A DNA stretch of 64,000 nucleotides from Cliona cf. orientalis (GCA_963930775.1 OZ005692.1:10955029-11019028), one strand, 5' to 3'. Positions 54,992-61,493 are shown, numbered from the stretch's first letter. Notes: generated by a model not told the origin, from the sequence alone. A program made the numbers and translations.

Positions 54992-56810
54992 GGAGAGAGG
55001 GGGGAGAGGGGGAATAATATTATATCAATTTCACTCAAAAATTTGTAACCTCAATGATAATTGCACTATTAGGTCCATTAAGATCACTTAAATAATTTAA
55101 TTGGCTGCAACCATAAGCACTTTCACCATCTCATAATAGCCACATTTGCCGTGTTTTTGCCGTTGGTGTACAAGCCAATTACAACGACATTACTAGCATA
55201 TCTGTAGAGCTGTTGGATAATGGGCTCCAGCATTCCCCCTAATAACCAAACTTCAGCCACTACAAACCAATTTTCCCGGAGGAATCCTTCGTGGATGGAA
55301 CACTTAGCACACCCACACTGGCTACACACACAAACATTTCACTATAATACAGCCCAAGCACTGGCCCCCCTCCCCACTTCACCACTCACAAGCTAACCAC
55401 ATCACTGATTCAGTTTACTACAGAAGAAGCCTTAAGCTATCTATCTACCTGAGTAGCCAAGCCAAAGCAAAGCCAAGCCCCACCAGCACCAGCAGCAGCC
55501 CTTGTCAACAAAAAACAAGGATTTCAATTTTGCATAGAGTCATGAATAGATTATGAAAGTGAGAAGCAACCTTGGATTAACACACCAAGATCATCAATTG
55601 CTGGTTCTTTAGGCCAGTGACAGGGAAGGGGTGGGGAATCAGATATTATGGTGCAATGCTTTAGTACTATTCTCTATGTACACTACAACTCAGGAGGGTT
55701 GGAGAACATAATATTACCGTATAGCGGGAAATTTCAAGGGAGAAAACTTTCATGAATTTCGCGATTTTTCAGCTATCCGTGAAAGTTTTCTCCATGAAAT
55801 TCTAGGCATGCCACACCCATTATGCGACCAGTTTTAACATTCCACGAAAGTTTTCTCCGCGAAATGCTCCCTTCCTACCAATCCGCGAAAGTTTTCTCCC
55901 TCGAAAATTTCCTGCTATACGGTATTATAGCGGAGAAAAATGCTATGTCAGCATTCTTGTAGTGACCACCCACCCACCTGTAGTTGATGGACGGCACTGC
56001 AGGTGGACTTGTACTTGTCGGTGGAGTCGGGTACAGAGTTCAGCCAGCCCCAGGCTCCGTCGTACCACAAACTTAGGGCCTGCCAGAAAATAAACATAGC
56101 AATGACTACTCTTGACAAAATTCATACAATTATATATTCATATAATAATAATATAGTATAGCACTAGCTAAGTATTATAATGTAGATACATGCGTAGTAT
56201 ATATAATATATGTACCCTAGGGGCTGCCAAAAGAATAAATATATAGTCTACTCTTGACAACATCCGTACAACTGGTAGAATAATACACGTATGTATTAAA
56301 AACATAGGTGTTTAATATGGCGTATGCACACGGTAAAGAATGTAAACAACTGTTGTTATGAAAGTGTCATGTTTGTAGGGCAGATTAAAATATTTATACA
56401 TATACGTCAGAATTAACGAAGGTCAAGTGGTTTTTGAAGCTCTTATGAATACTACATGATTAAATCATCCACTCATCAGTACCAGCAAAATTGCTTAGTA
56501 CAAAGCACCTAGCAGAATGATCAAATTCATAATCACCTGTTCTGAAGAGGGACCTGGTTTGGCTTGATCTGAAGTGTCCTCGTCATCTGCAAGAAAGTAA
56601 GTGTAGCCGTTAAAATTTCCTCGCAGATTCTTCAGCGAGAGTGTAAAAATTATCATAAAAAAATCACAGGCTTTTGGGCTTCGGTTTTGTATGAGGTAGC
56701 GCTCACCCACCGTACGTTCCGATCAATCATCCTAAAACATAAACTACGATTGTTTTTGATATCTTCTTACCTCCTCGGGGGTGGTGAAGACTCGCTTCAG
56801 TGCCCGCCAT
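26906..56810 (-). CDS. Spectrin-repeat-like protein, 20 exons (3' end not in window)
   Basis: Exons (complement): 56771-56810, 56537-56586, 55978-56079, 54547-54807, 53872-53998, 53458-53578, 52572-53127, 52008-52122, 51451-51601, 50845-51040, 50327-50491, 49833-50108, 49490-49657, 30385-30546, 29851-30027, 29414-29598, 28873-29047, 27934-28244, 27481-27615, 26906-27142. Every junction has GT/AG sites and compatible phase. It starts MAGTEASLHHPRG and has tryptophan-bearing helices typical of spectrin repeats (WVNSWWDRLQERL; FEDWLSRAEELV; IIEWWAEF; MTSWLEGMEERVAALE). Acidic/serine-rich linkers lie in exons 52572, 52008 and 51451. No actin-binding or KASH domain was seen. Nesprin- or dystonin-like scaffolding is a guess. 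Exon 27934-28244 lacks one base near 28053, shifting its frame. About 1,236 residues if that base is an error. Confidence 0.75.
28245..28872. other. Spectrin-gene intron, partly duplicated at 22769-23029
   Basis: From 28255 to about 28530 it matches 22780-23029 (CATATGCTGTGTCAGGAGTC is shared). The match ends at GGCCAGCGCT, the breakpoint beyond which the other copy joins NHL sequence. The rest is unremarkable. Confidence 0.6.
30128..30155. repeat. Poly-G run
   Basis: Uninterrupted run of about 27 G after TTTTTTTT in a spectrin-gene intron. Length is unreliable in assemblies. Similar runs are at 36148-36172 and 52174-52194. Confidence 0.8.
30547..31176. other. Start of the large spectrin-gene intron
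   Basis: GT/GA microsatellite at 30550-30640, then AT-rich sequence. A segment near 30835-30935 (TATTTCAAACTCAGGTGCCT) recurs near 51805-51895, so a dispersed repeat is present. No gene seen. Confidence 0.5.
31177..31454 (+). CDS. Small coiled-coil, tail-anchored membrane protein
   Basis: Two exons, 31177-31200 (MADSKQDM, donor GTAAGC) and 31299-31454 (acceptor AATGTTAG), phase 0, 59 residues. A short heptad-like segment (STLNNELAEIKIGIKDMKD) is followed by a C-terminal hydrophobic helix (TAVLIVFAASIIFLY) and RQ. The layout copies the N-terminus of the adjacent NHL membrane proteins (NNELATLKNEVKKLRKQ then a helix), so it may be a stand-alone version able to pair with them. No database family is recognised; coding status is inferred from splice sites and composition. 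Confidence 0.55.
31455..32155. other. No gene recognised
   Basis: AT-rich. One open frame of 93 codons (31868-32149) lacks any domain feature and a splice context. Confidence 0.4.
32156..33497 (+). pseudogene. Membrane-anchored filamin/NHL gene with a nonsense codon
   Basis: From 32289 one frame encodes a hydrophobic helix (YIILVTVLVALLSAIAI), a poorly conserved filamin start with cysteines, then SYQATS, an in-frame TGA at 32592-32594, and on the far side HQLHIKVEGEHIKGSPF and six intact NHL blades. Intact paralogues have CGA (Arg) at the TGA position, so one C-to-T change at a CpG explains the stop. A polar, lysine-rich cytosolic-type leader at 32160-32277 lies in another frame and may belong to it. 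Apart from these, the gene is preserved to its usual stop, implying recent loss or recoding. Confidence 0.75.
33498..33880. other. Intergenic; related to 37532-37914
   Basis: Contains TACATGCAAGTGGTAACACAT and GGAAGCTAAATATTTT, which recur before the gene at 38076 (CAAGTGGTAACACATACGG, GGAAGCTCAATATTTT). The array therefore duplicated with its upstream DNA. Confidence 0.6.
33881..34008 (+). promoter_or_regulatory. Upstream block of membrane-NHL gene 1
   Basis: AAAAAATGGGTGTGTCATC, then GTGCCAAAATTTGACCAG, then CAGATTTGGGCAGAGCCACC and ACCCTCAAC just before the ATG. The same ordered motifs precede the genes at 36325, 38076 and 47486. They differ entirely from the RING-type upstream block, so the two classes are likely expressed differently. 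Confidence 0.6.
34009..35400 (+). CDS. Coiled-coil/TM/filamin/NHL membrane protein 1
   Basis: 463 residues. Short N-terminal tail with CDTC (residues 12-15), heptad-like NNELATLKNEVKKLRKQ (23-39), a transmembrane helix at about 41-60, filamin domain at about 74-180 with three cysteines shared by all paralogues and VEGEHIKGSPF, then six NHL blades (about 195-452) and a short tail AKLLKPPH. Basic residues before the helix predict N-inside, propeller-outside topology. Compared with the RING genes, the RING, B-boxes and long coiled coil are replaced; the filamin-NHL part is the same module. Function is unknown; a cell-surface recognition role is inferred. Confidence 0.88.
   Translation: MSTIPGHNSQICDTCAQRTNAINNELATLKNEVKKLRKQVAYFFLATLVATIAILLALTSFPSLRLSFAKTYISPKDCFATGRGLEMAVVGEQANAVLRIVDTSGKGYNIQKETVVCEFVSEPSWVKIDCNVRKVMENQYDISYQPTGQGRHQLHIKVEGEHIKGSPFIVLVKLPVLKLGNPIKIISGVKQPWGVAVNQRGEIIVAESTGHCVSIFSPTGEKLRSFGSQGSGPGQFNEPYGVAVDDDGNIILVADSINHRIQKFTSDNKHITLSSVGSQGSNRSQFNSPISVAISPITKKIAISDKSNHRIQILNPDLTFNSSIGSRGSGNGQFNGPNDVAFDSVGNMYVADRNNHRIQVFNPEGQFLRQFGNESKGDGELNFPTGISIDSDDTVYVAEGLNHRVLVFTRERKFLTSFGRWGDGQGQFIKPFRIIVDKNGTIYVADTSNNRLQIFAKLLKPPH
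35401..36182. other. Intergenic with poly-G run
   Basis: No gene. A fragment ACAGTGGATAGGAATGGATTAATG at about 35548 is a scrap of NHL blade 6. A G run of about 25 lies at 36148-36172. Confidence 0.55.
36183..36324 (+). promoter_or_regulatory. Upstream block of membrane-NHL gene 2
   Basis: AAAAAGTGGGTGTGTCAATA, GTGCCAAAATTTGATCAG, GAGCAGAGCCACCAAAAGG and TACCCTCAGT precede ATGAGTACC, the same order as at 33881. Confidence 0.6.
36325..37531 (+). pseudogene. Coiled-coil/TM/filamin/NHL gene 2, frameshifted and deleted
   Basis: The N-terminus (MSTILSDGRS, coiled coil NDELATLKNEIKQLRKQ, TM helix) is open, but a small indel near 36563-36575 (TACGTACGACGTATC against ATATATGTATC in the gene at 38076) shifts the frame. 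In the restored frame, 183 nt (61 codons) of the filamin core are missing at 36634-36640, between GAGCAAGCTAA and AGTGGAGG, keeping frame. All six NHL blades to 37531 are intact. It is probably a pseudogene; an assembly error could explain the frameshift but not the deletion. Confidence 0.75.
37915..38075 (+). promoter_or_regulatory. Upstream block of membrane-NHL gene 3
   Basis: Same motif order as at 33881 (AAAAAATGGGTGTGTCATC, GTACCAAAATTTGATAG, CACAGCCACCAAAAGGATCG, ACCCTCAGC), ending at ATGAGTACC. Confidence 0.6.
38076..39470 (+). CDS. Coiled-coil/TM/filamin/NHL membrane protein 3
   Basis: 464 residues, same design as the gene at 34009. N-terminal tail with CETC, coiled coil with an extra five residues (AAFKATFKNEMKKLRKQ), TM helix (YFFLANLVAITATLLAS), filamin domain with the conserved cysteines, six NHL blades. 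It ends at IQIF without the C-terminal tail of gene 1. Blade 5 reads VVEEENHRVS, a pair not seen in the other copies. Predicted type II membrane topology. Intact. Confidence 0.88.
   Translation: MSTMILSDGHPAAQNPGNTGQICETCAQYTNAINNELAAFKATFKNEMKKLRKQVAYFFLANLVAITATLLASTSFPSLRLSFAKIYVSPKDCFAIGRGLEMAVVGEQANAVLHTVDTSGKGYVLQMETVVCEFVSESSGETIDCIVKKMENQYEVSYQATSRGRHQLHIKVEGEHIKGSPFNVLVILPVQKLGIPIKIISGLKEPWDVAVNKKGEILVIEMHCISIFSQIGEKLGSFGSEGSGPGQFKRPFGVTVDDDGNILVADTGNDRIQKFTSDNMHVSSVGSHGSNHLQFSTPTIVSISPITKKIAISDWDNHQVQILNPDLTFHSSIGSKGSGNGQFKVPNGIAFDSAGNMYVTDAENHRIQVFNPEGQFLRKFGKRGKGDGELDFPAGITIDSDDTVYVVEEENHRVSVFTHEGKFLTSFGNEGDGPGQFSNPHRLTADKNGIIYVADNDNNRIQIF
39471..40984. other. Intergenic block, paralogous to 42882-43966
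   Basis: Contains a foldback repeat with TTTGGC motifs (39530-39715), a G-rich/C-rich stretch at 39940-40020, and an inserted repeat at 40138-40552. The two blocks share long stretches such as GGCAGGAGCAGCCAGG and TGACAATGTGCAAG, so the Death-type genes arose by duplication of gene plus upstream DNA. No gene seen. Confidence 0.6.
40138..40552. repeat. Repeat of the CTAGAGCTC family
   Basis: Starts ACTAGAGCTCTGTAGAGCACA and ends TTGCGCATGCGCACGGGGTAA, with an ACG trinucleotide array at 40475-40493 near its end. It is shorter than the relative at 20757-21489. It is absent at the matching place in the paralogous block (near 43560), which gives an empty site. Confidence 0.7.
40985..42881 (+). 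CDS. Death domain/TM/filamin/NHL membrane protein
   Basis: Exons 40985-41018 (MSRRLEYNHYE, donor GAAGGTAATA) and 41254-42881 (acceptor ATTCCTCAG), phase 1, 553 residues. Residues about 14-98 match the Death domain pattern (KWFNIGLGLNLEVSDLEEI; CFRDMLEKWL; LRPTQSNLITVL; FNQLAEEL). A TM helix lies at about 137-154 after a basic stretch, then the filamin domain (about 165-275, VEGEHIKGSPF) and six NHL blades. Predicted topology is Death domain in the cytosol and propeller outside. Death domains recruit adaptors in apoptosis and innate signalling, so this has the layout of a signalling receptor. The intron carries a MITE. Confidence 0.87.
41068..41185. mobile_element. 118-bp foldback MITE with 8-bp target duplication
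   Basis: Arms ATTAATCCACATAACAAGTA and its inverse near 41170-41185 pair through most of the element. ATGTTCAA flanks both ends (41060-41067 and 41186-41193). The paralogous intron at 43990-44079 lacks it. An 8-bp duplication is typical of hAT elements. Confidence 0.8.
42882..43966. other. Intergenic block, paralogous to 39471-40984
   Basis: Foldback TTTGGC repeat at 42950-43170, C-rich stretch at 43420, and conserved upstream sequence TTTGTTTTCAAGCTTTAAGC near the Death gene start. No gene seen. Confidence 0.55.
43967..45708 (+). pseudogene. Second Death domain/TM/filamin/NHL gene, frameshifted
   Basis: Exon 1 (ATG at 43967, MSRRLKYNE) has lost the GT donor present in its paralogue (GAAGGATTG in place of GAAGGTAATA). 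Exon 2 from 44080 encodes the Death domain (KWFSIGLGLNLEYTDLKEI; CFMDMLEKWL), TM helix, filamin domain and blade 1. A 4-nt insertion at about 45044-45049 (GGCATGCAGTGG against GGCAGTGG) shifts the frame in blade 2; the rest is open to 45708 and ends AKPIKSPHET. Two independent lesions make a pseudogene likely, although protein regions are well kept. Confidence 0.8.
45769..46433 (+). pseudogene. NHL propeller fragment
   Basis: Starts at the end of blade 1 (SGPGQFNAPQGVTVDDDDN) and covers blades 2-6. It has an in-frame TAG near 45986 (GATTAGAATCATC with 3 nt missing), and a 4-nt insertion near 46198 (GGTGCATGATGG against GGTGATGG). Blade 6 is shortened (ADTSRIQIF). No filamin or N-terminal part. 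Confidence 0.85.
46434..47334. other. Intergenic with foldback TTTGGCGG repeats
   Basis: 46505-46720 carries ACCGCCAAATTTAATTCC and its inverse, ending CCGGCTGTACGGTA; the same family in inverse order lies at 52320-52517 in a spectrin intron. 46725-46920 carries the related TTTGGTGAGG repeat. No gene seen. Confidence 0.6.
47335..47485 (+). promoter_or_regulatory. Upstream block of membrane-NHL gene 4
   Basis: AAAAAAGTGGGTTTGTCAAC, GTGCCAAAATTTGACCAG, GAGCAGAGCCACCGAAAGG and ACTCTCAGC precede ATGAGTACC, as in the other three. Confidence 0.6.
47486..49264 (+). pseudogene. Divergent coiled-coil/TM/filamin/NHL gene split by an insertion
   Basis: N-terminal part 47486-47740 encodes the tail, coiled coil (NDELATLKNEMKQQRKQ) and TM helix (YYILAILVAIIAFLLG). 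About 510 bp unrelated to paralogues then intervenes (about 47740-48250). The filamin domain resumes at SPKDCFATGRG (about 48261) and is followed by NHL blades that differ much more from the rest (GTIEGYFYSLTSHQPLII; VADCTNHRIQKFNQWTHKH). A stop lies at 49097-49099, after which the same frame continues to 49264 with a recognisable blade remnant (TTEGKFLTSIEDKD). A functional spliced form cannot be excluded, but no good splice sites bound the insertion. Confidence 0.65.
47741..48250. repeat. Insertion of unknown family
   Basis: Holds GTCCGTGCGTCCGTGCGTCC (tandem GTCC/GTGC units) at its left and the hairpin AAGGAGTGAGC...GCTCACTCCTT at its right (about 48208-48240). Inverted termini and target duplication are not clear. 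Confidence 0.5.
51182..51381. repeat. MITE in spectrin intron
   Basis: Ends TACCGTAGATCACGAAA and inverse CCCAATCTACGGTA; internal GAAAATT motifs in both orientations. Lies between exons 50845-51040 and 51451-51601. Confidence 0.6.
52320..52517. repeat. Foldback TTTGGCGG MITE in spectrin intron
   Basis: Starts CCGGAAATATTGGTGGGAAT and ends GCCAAATTTTCCGGCTATACGG. Same family as 46505-46720. Confidence 0.65.
54140..54424. repeat. MITE with long inverted ends in spectrin intron
   Basis: TAGGCTTG near 54139 pairs with CAAGCCTA near 54418; subterminal ATGAGAAAAGGGACCATTTG pairs with its inverse at 54377-54396. Confidence 0.7.
54813..55008. repeat. Long GA microsatellite
   Basis: AG/GGAG repeats next to the acceptor of exon 54547-54807. 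On the minus strand this supplies a very long pyrimidine tract; the Ser/Leu-rich open frame through it is not a protein. Confidence 0.85.
55010..55977. other. Spectrin-gene intron with one MITE
   Basis: 55716-55925 has ends ACCGTATAGCGGGAAATTTC and TTTCCTGCTATACGGT, with GCGAAAGTTTTCTCC repeated inside. No coding features are recognised in the rest. Confidence 0.6.
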
Positions 56811-57055
56811 GATCAAGATTCAGAGCTTGTACTTCAGCACACATAAAAGTTGTGGTGGGCAATATTTAGAATGTGATCCTGCCACGCATGCGCAGTATAT
56901 GCATATATGAGATATCAGCAAGAGTACATGTACTCTTGATATCAGGCCTTGAATAAGATTAGCATATTCAATACCCTGGCCTGGCTGTGTGACATTTAAT
57001 AAACAGAGAAAAGGCTTCAAATTGTAGACTATTCCTTGAAAGAAAGATTCTCAAA

Positions 57056-57653
57056 ATGCCAAGGTAGGTCTACCCAAATCATGAAATTTGTCAATGTGAT
57101 CTAAATTATGCATGATCTTGATACGTATAAAAATCTCAGCAAAGGTTCTGGAAAGAAGAGCAGTGGCAAGAAGGCTGCTAAATCTCCCAGCAGTAAACCA
57201 AAGGCAACAAAGCCAAAGCGACTGCAGAAGCCAAAGAAGGCAACAGTGGCGGATCCAGGATTTCTAAAAGGGGGGTTGTAGTACACTCTTGCGCGCGAAG
57301 CGCGTGCAAAATTTTAGAAGCCACGCCCACTTTGGGGCAAAAACACGCCCATTTTCGATCGTTTTTGATACAAACCACTAGCCCTACCAGTCCAATCGAT
57401 CTGTTTTCGAACGAATTTTCTTCTAAAGCATTCTAAGGTGAGCCATAGTAGGAATTTTCTTAGTTCTATAGCCAGAAAGGGGGGTTCCGTTTAGTAACAA
57501 GTTTATCATCAATACTTCTTAGTTTTAGATGCAGCCCAAAGGGGGGTACACTTGCACCCCCCTTACCCCCCCTGGATCCGCCACTGGGCAACTACAGTCA
57601 GTTATACTACCACCACAAAGACGGTCACCAAGAGAAGGACGGTCAAGAAATAA
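57056..57653 (+). pseudogene. Small lysine-rich protein gene interrupted by a MITE
   Basis: Exon 1 57056-57063 (ATG CCA AG, donor GTAGGT) joins exon 2 from 57140 in phase 2, giving MPSKGSGKKSSGKKAAKSPS and more lysine-rich sequence. At 57244-57586 a MITE with a 5-bp target duplication splits the frame, adding a premature stop. Beyond it the frame resumes (TTTTKTVTKRRTVKK) to TAA at 57651-57653. The composition resembles histone H1-type tails or other basic chromatin or ribonucleoprotein tails, but no family is assigned. Divergent from the spectrin gene, 245 bp between starts. Confidence 0.6.
57244..57586. mobile_element. MITE with CAGTGGCGGATCCAGG ends
   Basis: Perfect 16-bp inverted termini and GGCAA on both sides (57239-57243 and 57587-57591). 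GC-rich subterminal GGGGGG/CCCCCC blocks. Superfamily is uncertain: CAGTGGCGG ends occur in hAT-like elements, but the 5-bp duplication is unusual for hAT. Confidence 0.8.
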
Positions 57654-57757
57654 AAAAAAAACTACCTATCCTAGTCTACTTTATAGTGAACGGCTCAAGT
57701 TTAGGCATGGCCCCTGGGGCACTGTCTATTAAAACTTTAGTAGTTTAAAAGCTAGAC

Positions 57758-58185
57758 TACCGTATTTATTCGAATAGTAGCCGCGGCTACTATTAATTTC
57801 AGCCTTGCTGGAGTGCGGCTACTAATCGAGGGCGGCTCTTATTCGAGGACGGCTTTTATTTATTTCGGAGGGATACCTTTGCGCCGATCCGGTGGTATCT
57901 TGTTGTGATAGACTAGTTTTTCAGGACTACTTTTCGAATAGACGAGTTATTATGATCGAAAAACAGCAGCAGAACCAAGCCAGGGACGTCTTCTGTCATG
58001 TTTTGCCTCGAGCTGACGATCGTTTATGGCGTGCGAACGTGGCCACACCCACTTTATTGTGTTCACGCATGCGTGCGGCTACTATTCGAGGGCGGCTACT
58101 ATTTCTTTGGTGGACCTCCAGGTGCGGCTACTATTCGAGGGCGGCTACTATTCGGGGTGCGGCTTCTATTCGAATAAATACGGTA
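57758..58185. mobile_element. MITE with ACCGTATTTATTCGAATA ends
   Basis: Inverted ends TACCGTATTTATTCGAATA at both sides, flanked by or starting with TA. Subterminal arrays of GCGGCTACTATTCGAGG. A 125-codon open frame inside (57892-58269) runs through the arrays and is not considered a gene. Confidence 0.8.
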
Positions 58186-58283
58186 TATTATAGCAACAAA
58201 TACTATAGGCTGAGATTGATCTCATATAAATCCGTTCTTGTGATTTTTTTTATTGTGATCAGATCATGATCATGTGACAGTAA

Positions 58284-58758
58284 GGCCATACCAATTTGAA
58301 TATATGTTTCTCGGATCCGGCCGGGTCACATTTTGCTGAATTCCAAAAAAAAAAAAAAAAAGGGTGTGGTCAAGTGTTGGCAATAATAAACGCTGTATAT
58401 CGACAAGGTGCATGCACATAAGTGCTGTCCTATGTAATCGACGGTGCACATGTGGCCTAAGCTGTTGTCAGCTGATCTCTCGTTCTAGCTCGAGCTAGCT
58501 ATCTTTGATTAGAGAAATGGCTGTGTCATCTGCGTGGCTAAGCGTCGTTGTCTTCTTTTAAAGTATGGAAAATTAATTAGTTTTGGGGCTTTGTTAACAG
58601 ACATGTGGCTTTTATATTAATTTTATGTCACTGTATTGTGGTTTGTTTGAACTTTGCATTGATAATAGTCAGATTCAGATTTTTTTTTTTTGCCTGCCAC
58701 CCAGGTCTCTTTTGATGGCATGCCTGTCCGAGAAACATATATTCAAATTGGTATGGCC
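58284..58758. mobile_element. PIF/Harbinger-like MITE with perfect 32-bp ends
   Basis: GGCCATACCAATTTGAATAT and 12 further bases are perfectly inverted at the other end. TAA flanks both sides (58281-58283, 58759-58761). It contains an A17 run and an opposed T12 run. Same termini as the insertion in the TTC36 remnant at 25728. Confidence 0.88.
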
Positions 58759-58929
58759 TAAATTCAGTGTGTGTAGCTTCTGTGCGCGTTTATAATATTG
58801 ATCTCTTATAAATCGGATCAGTTCCTATGATTGTGTTACCATGATCATGTGACGGTAAATACAGTGTGCATAGCTTTTATGCGCGTTAATATTTTGCACC
58901 CAGCCTCGTACATATCGCATGCATTATAT

Positions 58930-59216
58930 AGGTGGGTGGGGCTCGTACTCATCCTCCGCAAGGTCATGTGATTCTCCCAACCTACATGTACTGGCATATC
59001 GGTGAATGAGCTACATGTACTAGCTTGATTGACTCAAATTCGTTGAAATACACTGCATCCTGAATTCTAACAAGTGAGAAATATACTGTATTTATATAAA
59101 TTTATACCTTCAGCCGTCTGTAGCACCATAGATTATATAGCACGCAGGTCACTGGCTAGTGGGCGTGTCACGATATGATTATATCTGCCACTCCTTTGTT
59201 TTTAGGTCGATCCCTG
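58930..59216 (+). promoter_or_regulatory. Conserved upstream block of RING-type NHL gene copy 5
   Basis: TAGGTGGGTGGGGCTCGTAC, GCAAGGTCATGTGATTCTCC, a GTGAGA donor after TTCTAACAA (about 59074) and the acceptor TTGTTTTTAG before the ATG. Aligns closely with 1-292. Confidence 0.6.
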
Positions 59217-61493
59217 ATGGCTGAGTCTCAATCTGTTGCCAAGCAAGCCCTGAAGAAGCTGGAGGACCAGCTGACCTGTGCCATCTGCCTCGATGCCTTC
59301 AAAGACCCCAAACTGCTCCAATGCTTCCATGTCTACTGCAAGGACTGCCTCCAGCAACTGGTGATCCAAGATAGACAGGAACAACTCTCTCTACGCTGCC
59401 CCACCTGCCGACAATCCACCCTCCTTCCCCCGGCTACTAGCGTGTCTGACCTCCAGCCAGCGTTCCATATCCACCACCTCTTTGAGATCCAAGACGCACT
59501 GGAGAAGGTGAAAGAGCCTCAAAAGGTACTCTGTACAAAATGTAACAAGAATCGTTCCGCTACTAGCTACTGCCGCGATTGTGGAAAATACATATGCTCC
59601 CTATGCACAACTATACACAGCGATTGGGACGACTTTGCCGGGCACGAGGTGGTAGCTCTAGAGCAGCTAGAGAGCAAAATGAAAGAACTTGACACTTTGA
59701 AGAAGGTGACTTTTTACTGCTCCCTGCACAAAGGCAAGGAGCTCGAGATTTATTGCGAGACGTGTGAGGAGCTCATCTGCCACAACTGCACCGTCACAAA
59801 GCACTGCCGTCCAGAGCACAAGTACAGCCTCGTGGACGACACTTTTGAGCAGCACAAAACTGATATCGCTACATCGCTAGAGCCAATCGAAAAGCAGATC
59901 GGTATCGTAAATAAGGCGCTTGAAGAGCTAGGCCAACAATCAGCCAAGGTAGATGACCAGCGCGGAAGGACAAAAATTGAAATTGCGCGATTGTTTCGAC
60001 AAATTTATGAGGTTCTTGGAGCGCGAAAGGCTGACCTAGACAGTCAAGTCGATCAGCTTGCAAATCAAAAGCTAAAGAATCTAGCTGCACAGAAAGATGA
60101 AGTGGAGACAGTTCAGACCCAGCTGGCCAGCTGTCTGTCATTTGTGAGGGAGAGCCTGAGGACGGGAAGCCAGGGAGAGGTCATGAAAATGAAGAAGACC
60201 GTCATGAAACAGATCAAGGAGATGACAGACAACTTCAAACTAGACATGCTGCCTCCCTGCGAGCGTGCCAATGTCAAATTTGTAGCTTCACCCGAGCTCA
60301 TCCAAATGTGCCAGAAATTTGGAGAGGTATATCGAAGTCATGTGTGTCGTGAGAAATGCTATGCCACAGGCAAAGGCCTGGAGGTAGCTGAACCTGGTGA
60401 GAGAGCCACTGCAGTCCTGCATAGTGTTGTTGATCAGAAGGGGAAGGCTTACAGCACACCAGTGGAGACTCTGACCTGTGAACTGGTGCCAGAGAGTGCT
60501 GGTGAGAAGATAGACTGCTCTGTGAAGAAGACTGAAGCCAGTGGCCAGTACGAAATCAGCTACCAAGCCACCAGTCGAGGGAGGCACCAGCTGCACATCA
60601 AAGTGGAGGGGGAGCATATTAAAGGAAGTCCATTCACTGTCACTGTGAAGCTACCAGTCCAGAAGCTGGGCACTCCAACCAAGACCATCAGTGGACTGAA
60701 GAATCCATGGGGTGTGGCAGTCAACCAGAGAGGGGAGATTATAGTAGCTGAGAGATATGAACACTGTATCTCCATCTTCAGCCCAGCTGGAGAGAAACTT
60801 CGATCATTTGGCTCAAAAGGCTCTGGACCAGGACAATTCAATGAACCTCGTGGTGTGGCAGTGGATGATGATGGCAACTTACTGGTGACTGAGTGCAATC
60901 GAGTGCAAAAGTTTACGCCAGAACATAAATTTATCACAAGTGTGGGTAGCGATGGCAGCAATCATTTGCAGTTTAATTACCCACTTAGTGTAGTTGTTTC
61001 TCCCACCAATAAGAAAATTGCAATAGCAGAGTGGCATAATCATCGAGTTCAGATTCTTAATCCAGATCTGACATTCCACAGTAGTATTGGCAGTGAGGGC
61101 AGTGGCAATGGAGAATTCAATTGGCCTCATGATATTGCATTTGACAGTGCAGGTAATATGTACGTGGCTGATGCTAACAATAATCGTATTCAAGTCTTTA
61201 ATCCTGAGGGACAGTTCTTGCGACAGTTTGGAAAGAGAGGCAAGGGTGGTGGAGAACTAAAGTTTCCTGCTGGTATAAGCATTGACAGTGACGACACAGT
61301 GTATGTGGTTGAATTTACCAATAATCGTGTTTCAGTATTCACACGTGAGGGGAAATTTCTGACATCATTTGGTAGCCTGGGAAATGGACCAGGAGAATTT
61401 AATAGTCCACGTGCATTGACAGTGGACAAGAAACATGGATTGATGTATGTTTCCGATAGTGGTAATAATCGTGTTCAAATCTTTAAAAATTAA
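59217..61493 (+). CDS. RING/B-box/filamin/NHL protein, copy 5
   Basis: 758 residues, same domains as copy 1. The RING is nearly identical, but two patches differ sharply: B-box 1 (CTKCNKNRSATSYCRDC, then KYICSLC) and the stretch before the filamin domain (ELIQMCQKFGEVYRSHVCR). Zinc ligands are still present in both patches. NHL blade 2 is shortened (VTECNRVQKFTPEHK), and the C-terminus is VQIFKN as in the fragment at 17137. Patchy divergence in otherwise near-identical DNA suggests recombination with another, unseen family member. Confidence 0.93.
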   Translation: MAESQSVAKQALKKLEDQLTCAICLDAFKDPKLLQCFHVYCKDCLQQLVIQDRQEQLSLRCPTCRQSTLLPPATSVSDLQPAFHIHHLFEIQDALEKVKEPQKVLCTKCNKNRSATSYCRDCGKYICSLCTTIHSDWDDFAGHEVVALEQLESKMKELDTLKKVTFYCSLHKGKELEIYCETCEELICHNCTVTKHCRPEHKYSLVDDTFEQHKTDIATSLEPIEKQIGIVNKALEELGQQSAKVDDQRGRTKIEIARLFRQIYEVLGARKADLDSQVDQLANQKLKNLAAQKDEVETVQTQLASCLSFVRESLRTGSQGEVMKMKKTVMKQIKEMTDNFKLDMLPPCERANVKFVASPELIQMCQKFGEVYRSHVCREKCYATGKGLEVAEPGERATAVLHSVVDQKGKAYSTPVETLTCELVPESAGEKIDCSVKKTEASGQYEISYQATSRGRHQLHIKVEGEHIKGSPFTVTVKLPVQKLGTPTKTISGLKNPWGVAVNQRGEIIVAERYEHCISIFSPAGEKLRSFGSKGSGPGQFNEPRGVAVDDDGNLLVTECNRVQKFTPEHKFITSVGSDGSNHLQFNYPLSVVVSPTNKKIAIAEWHNHRVQILNPDLTFHSSIGSEGSGNGEFNWPHDIAFDSAGNMYVADANNNRIQVFNPEGQFLRQFGKRGKGGGELKFPAGISIDSDDTVYVVEFTNNRVSVFTREGKFLTSFGSLGNGPGEFNSPRALTVDKKHGLMYVSDSGNNRVQIFKN

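Noticed and set aside
54442..55038. 198-codon minus-strand open frame rich in Ser/Leu/Pro
   Set aside because: Most of it reads through the GA microsatellite; only the exon 54547-54807 part is coding.
55123..55329. Cysteine-containing minus-strand 68-codon frame in a spectrin intron
   Set aside because: No splice-site or phase fit with neighbouring exons and no recognisable domain.
57892..58269. 125-codon open frame
   Set aside because: It runs across the terminal arrays of the MITE at 57758-58185 and has no domain features.
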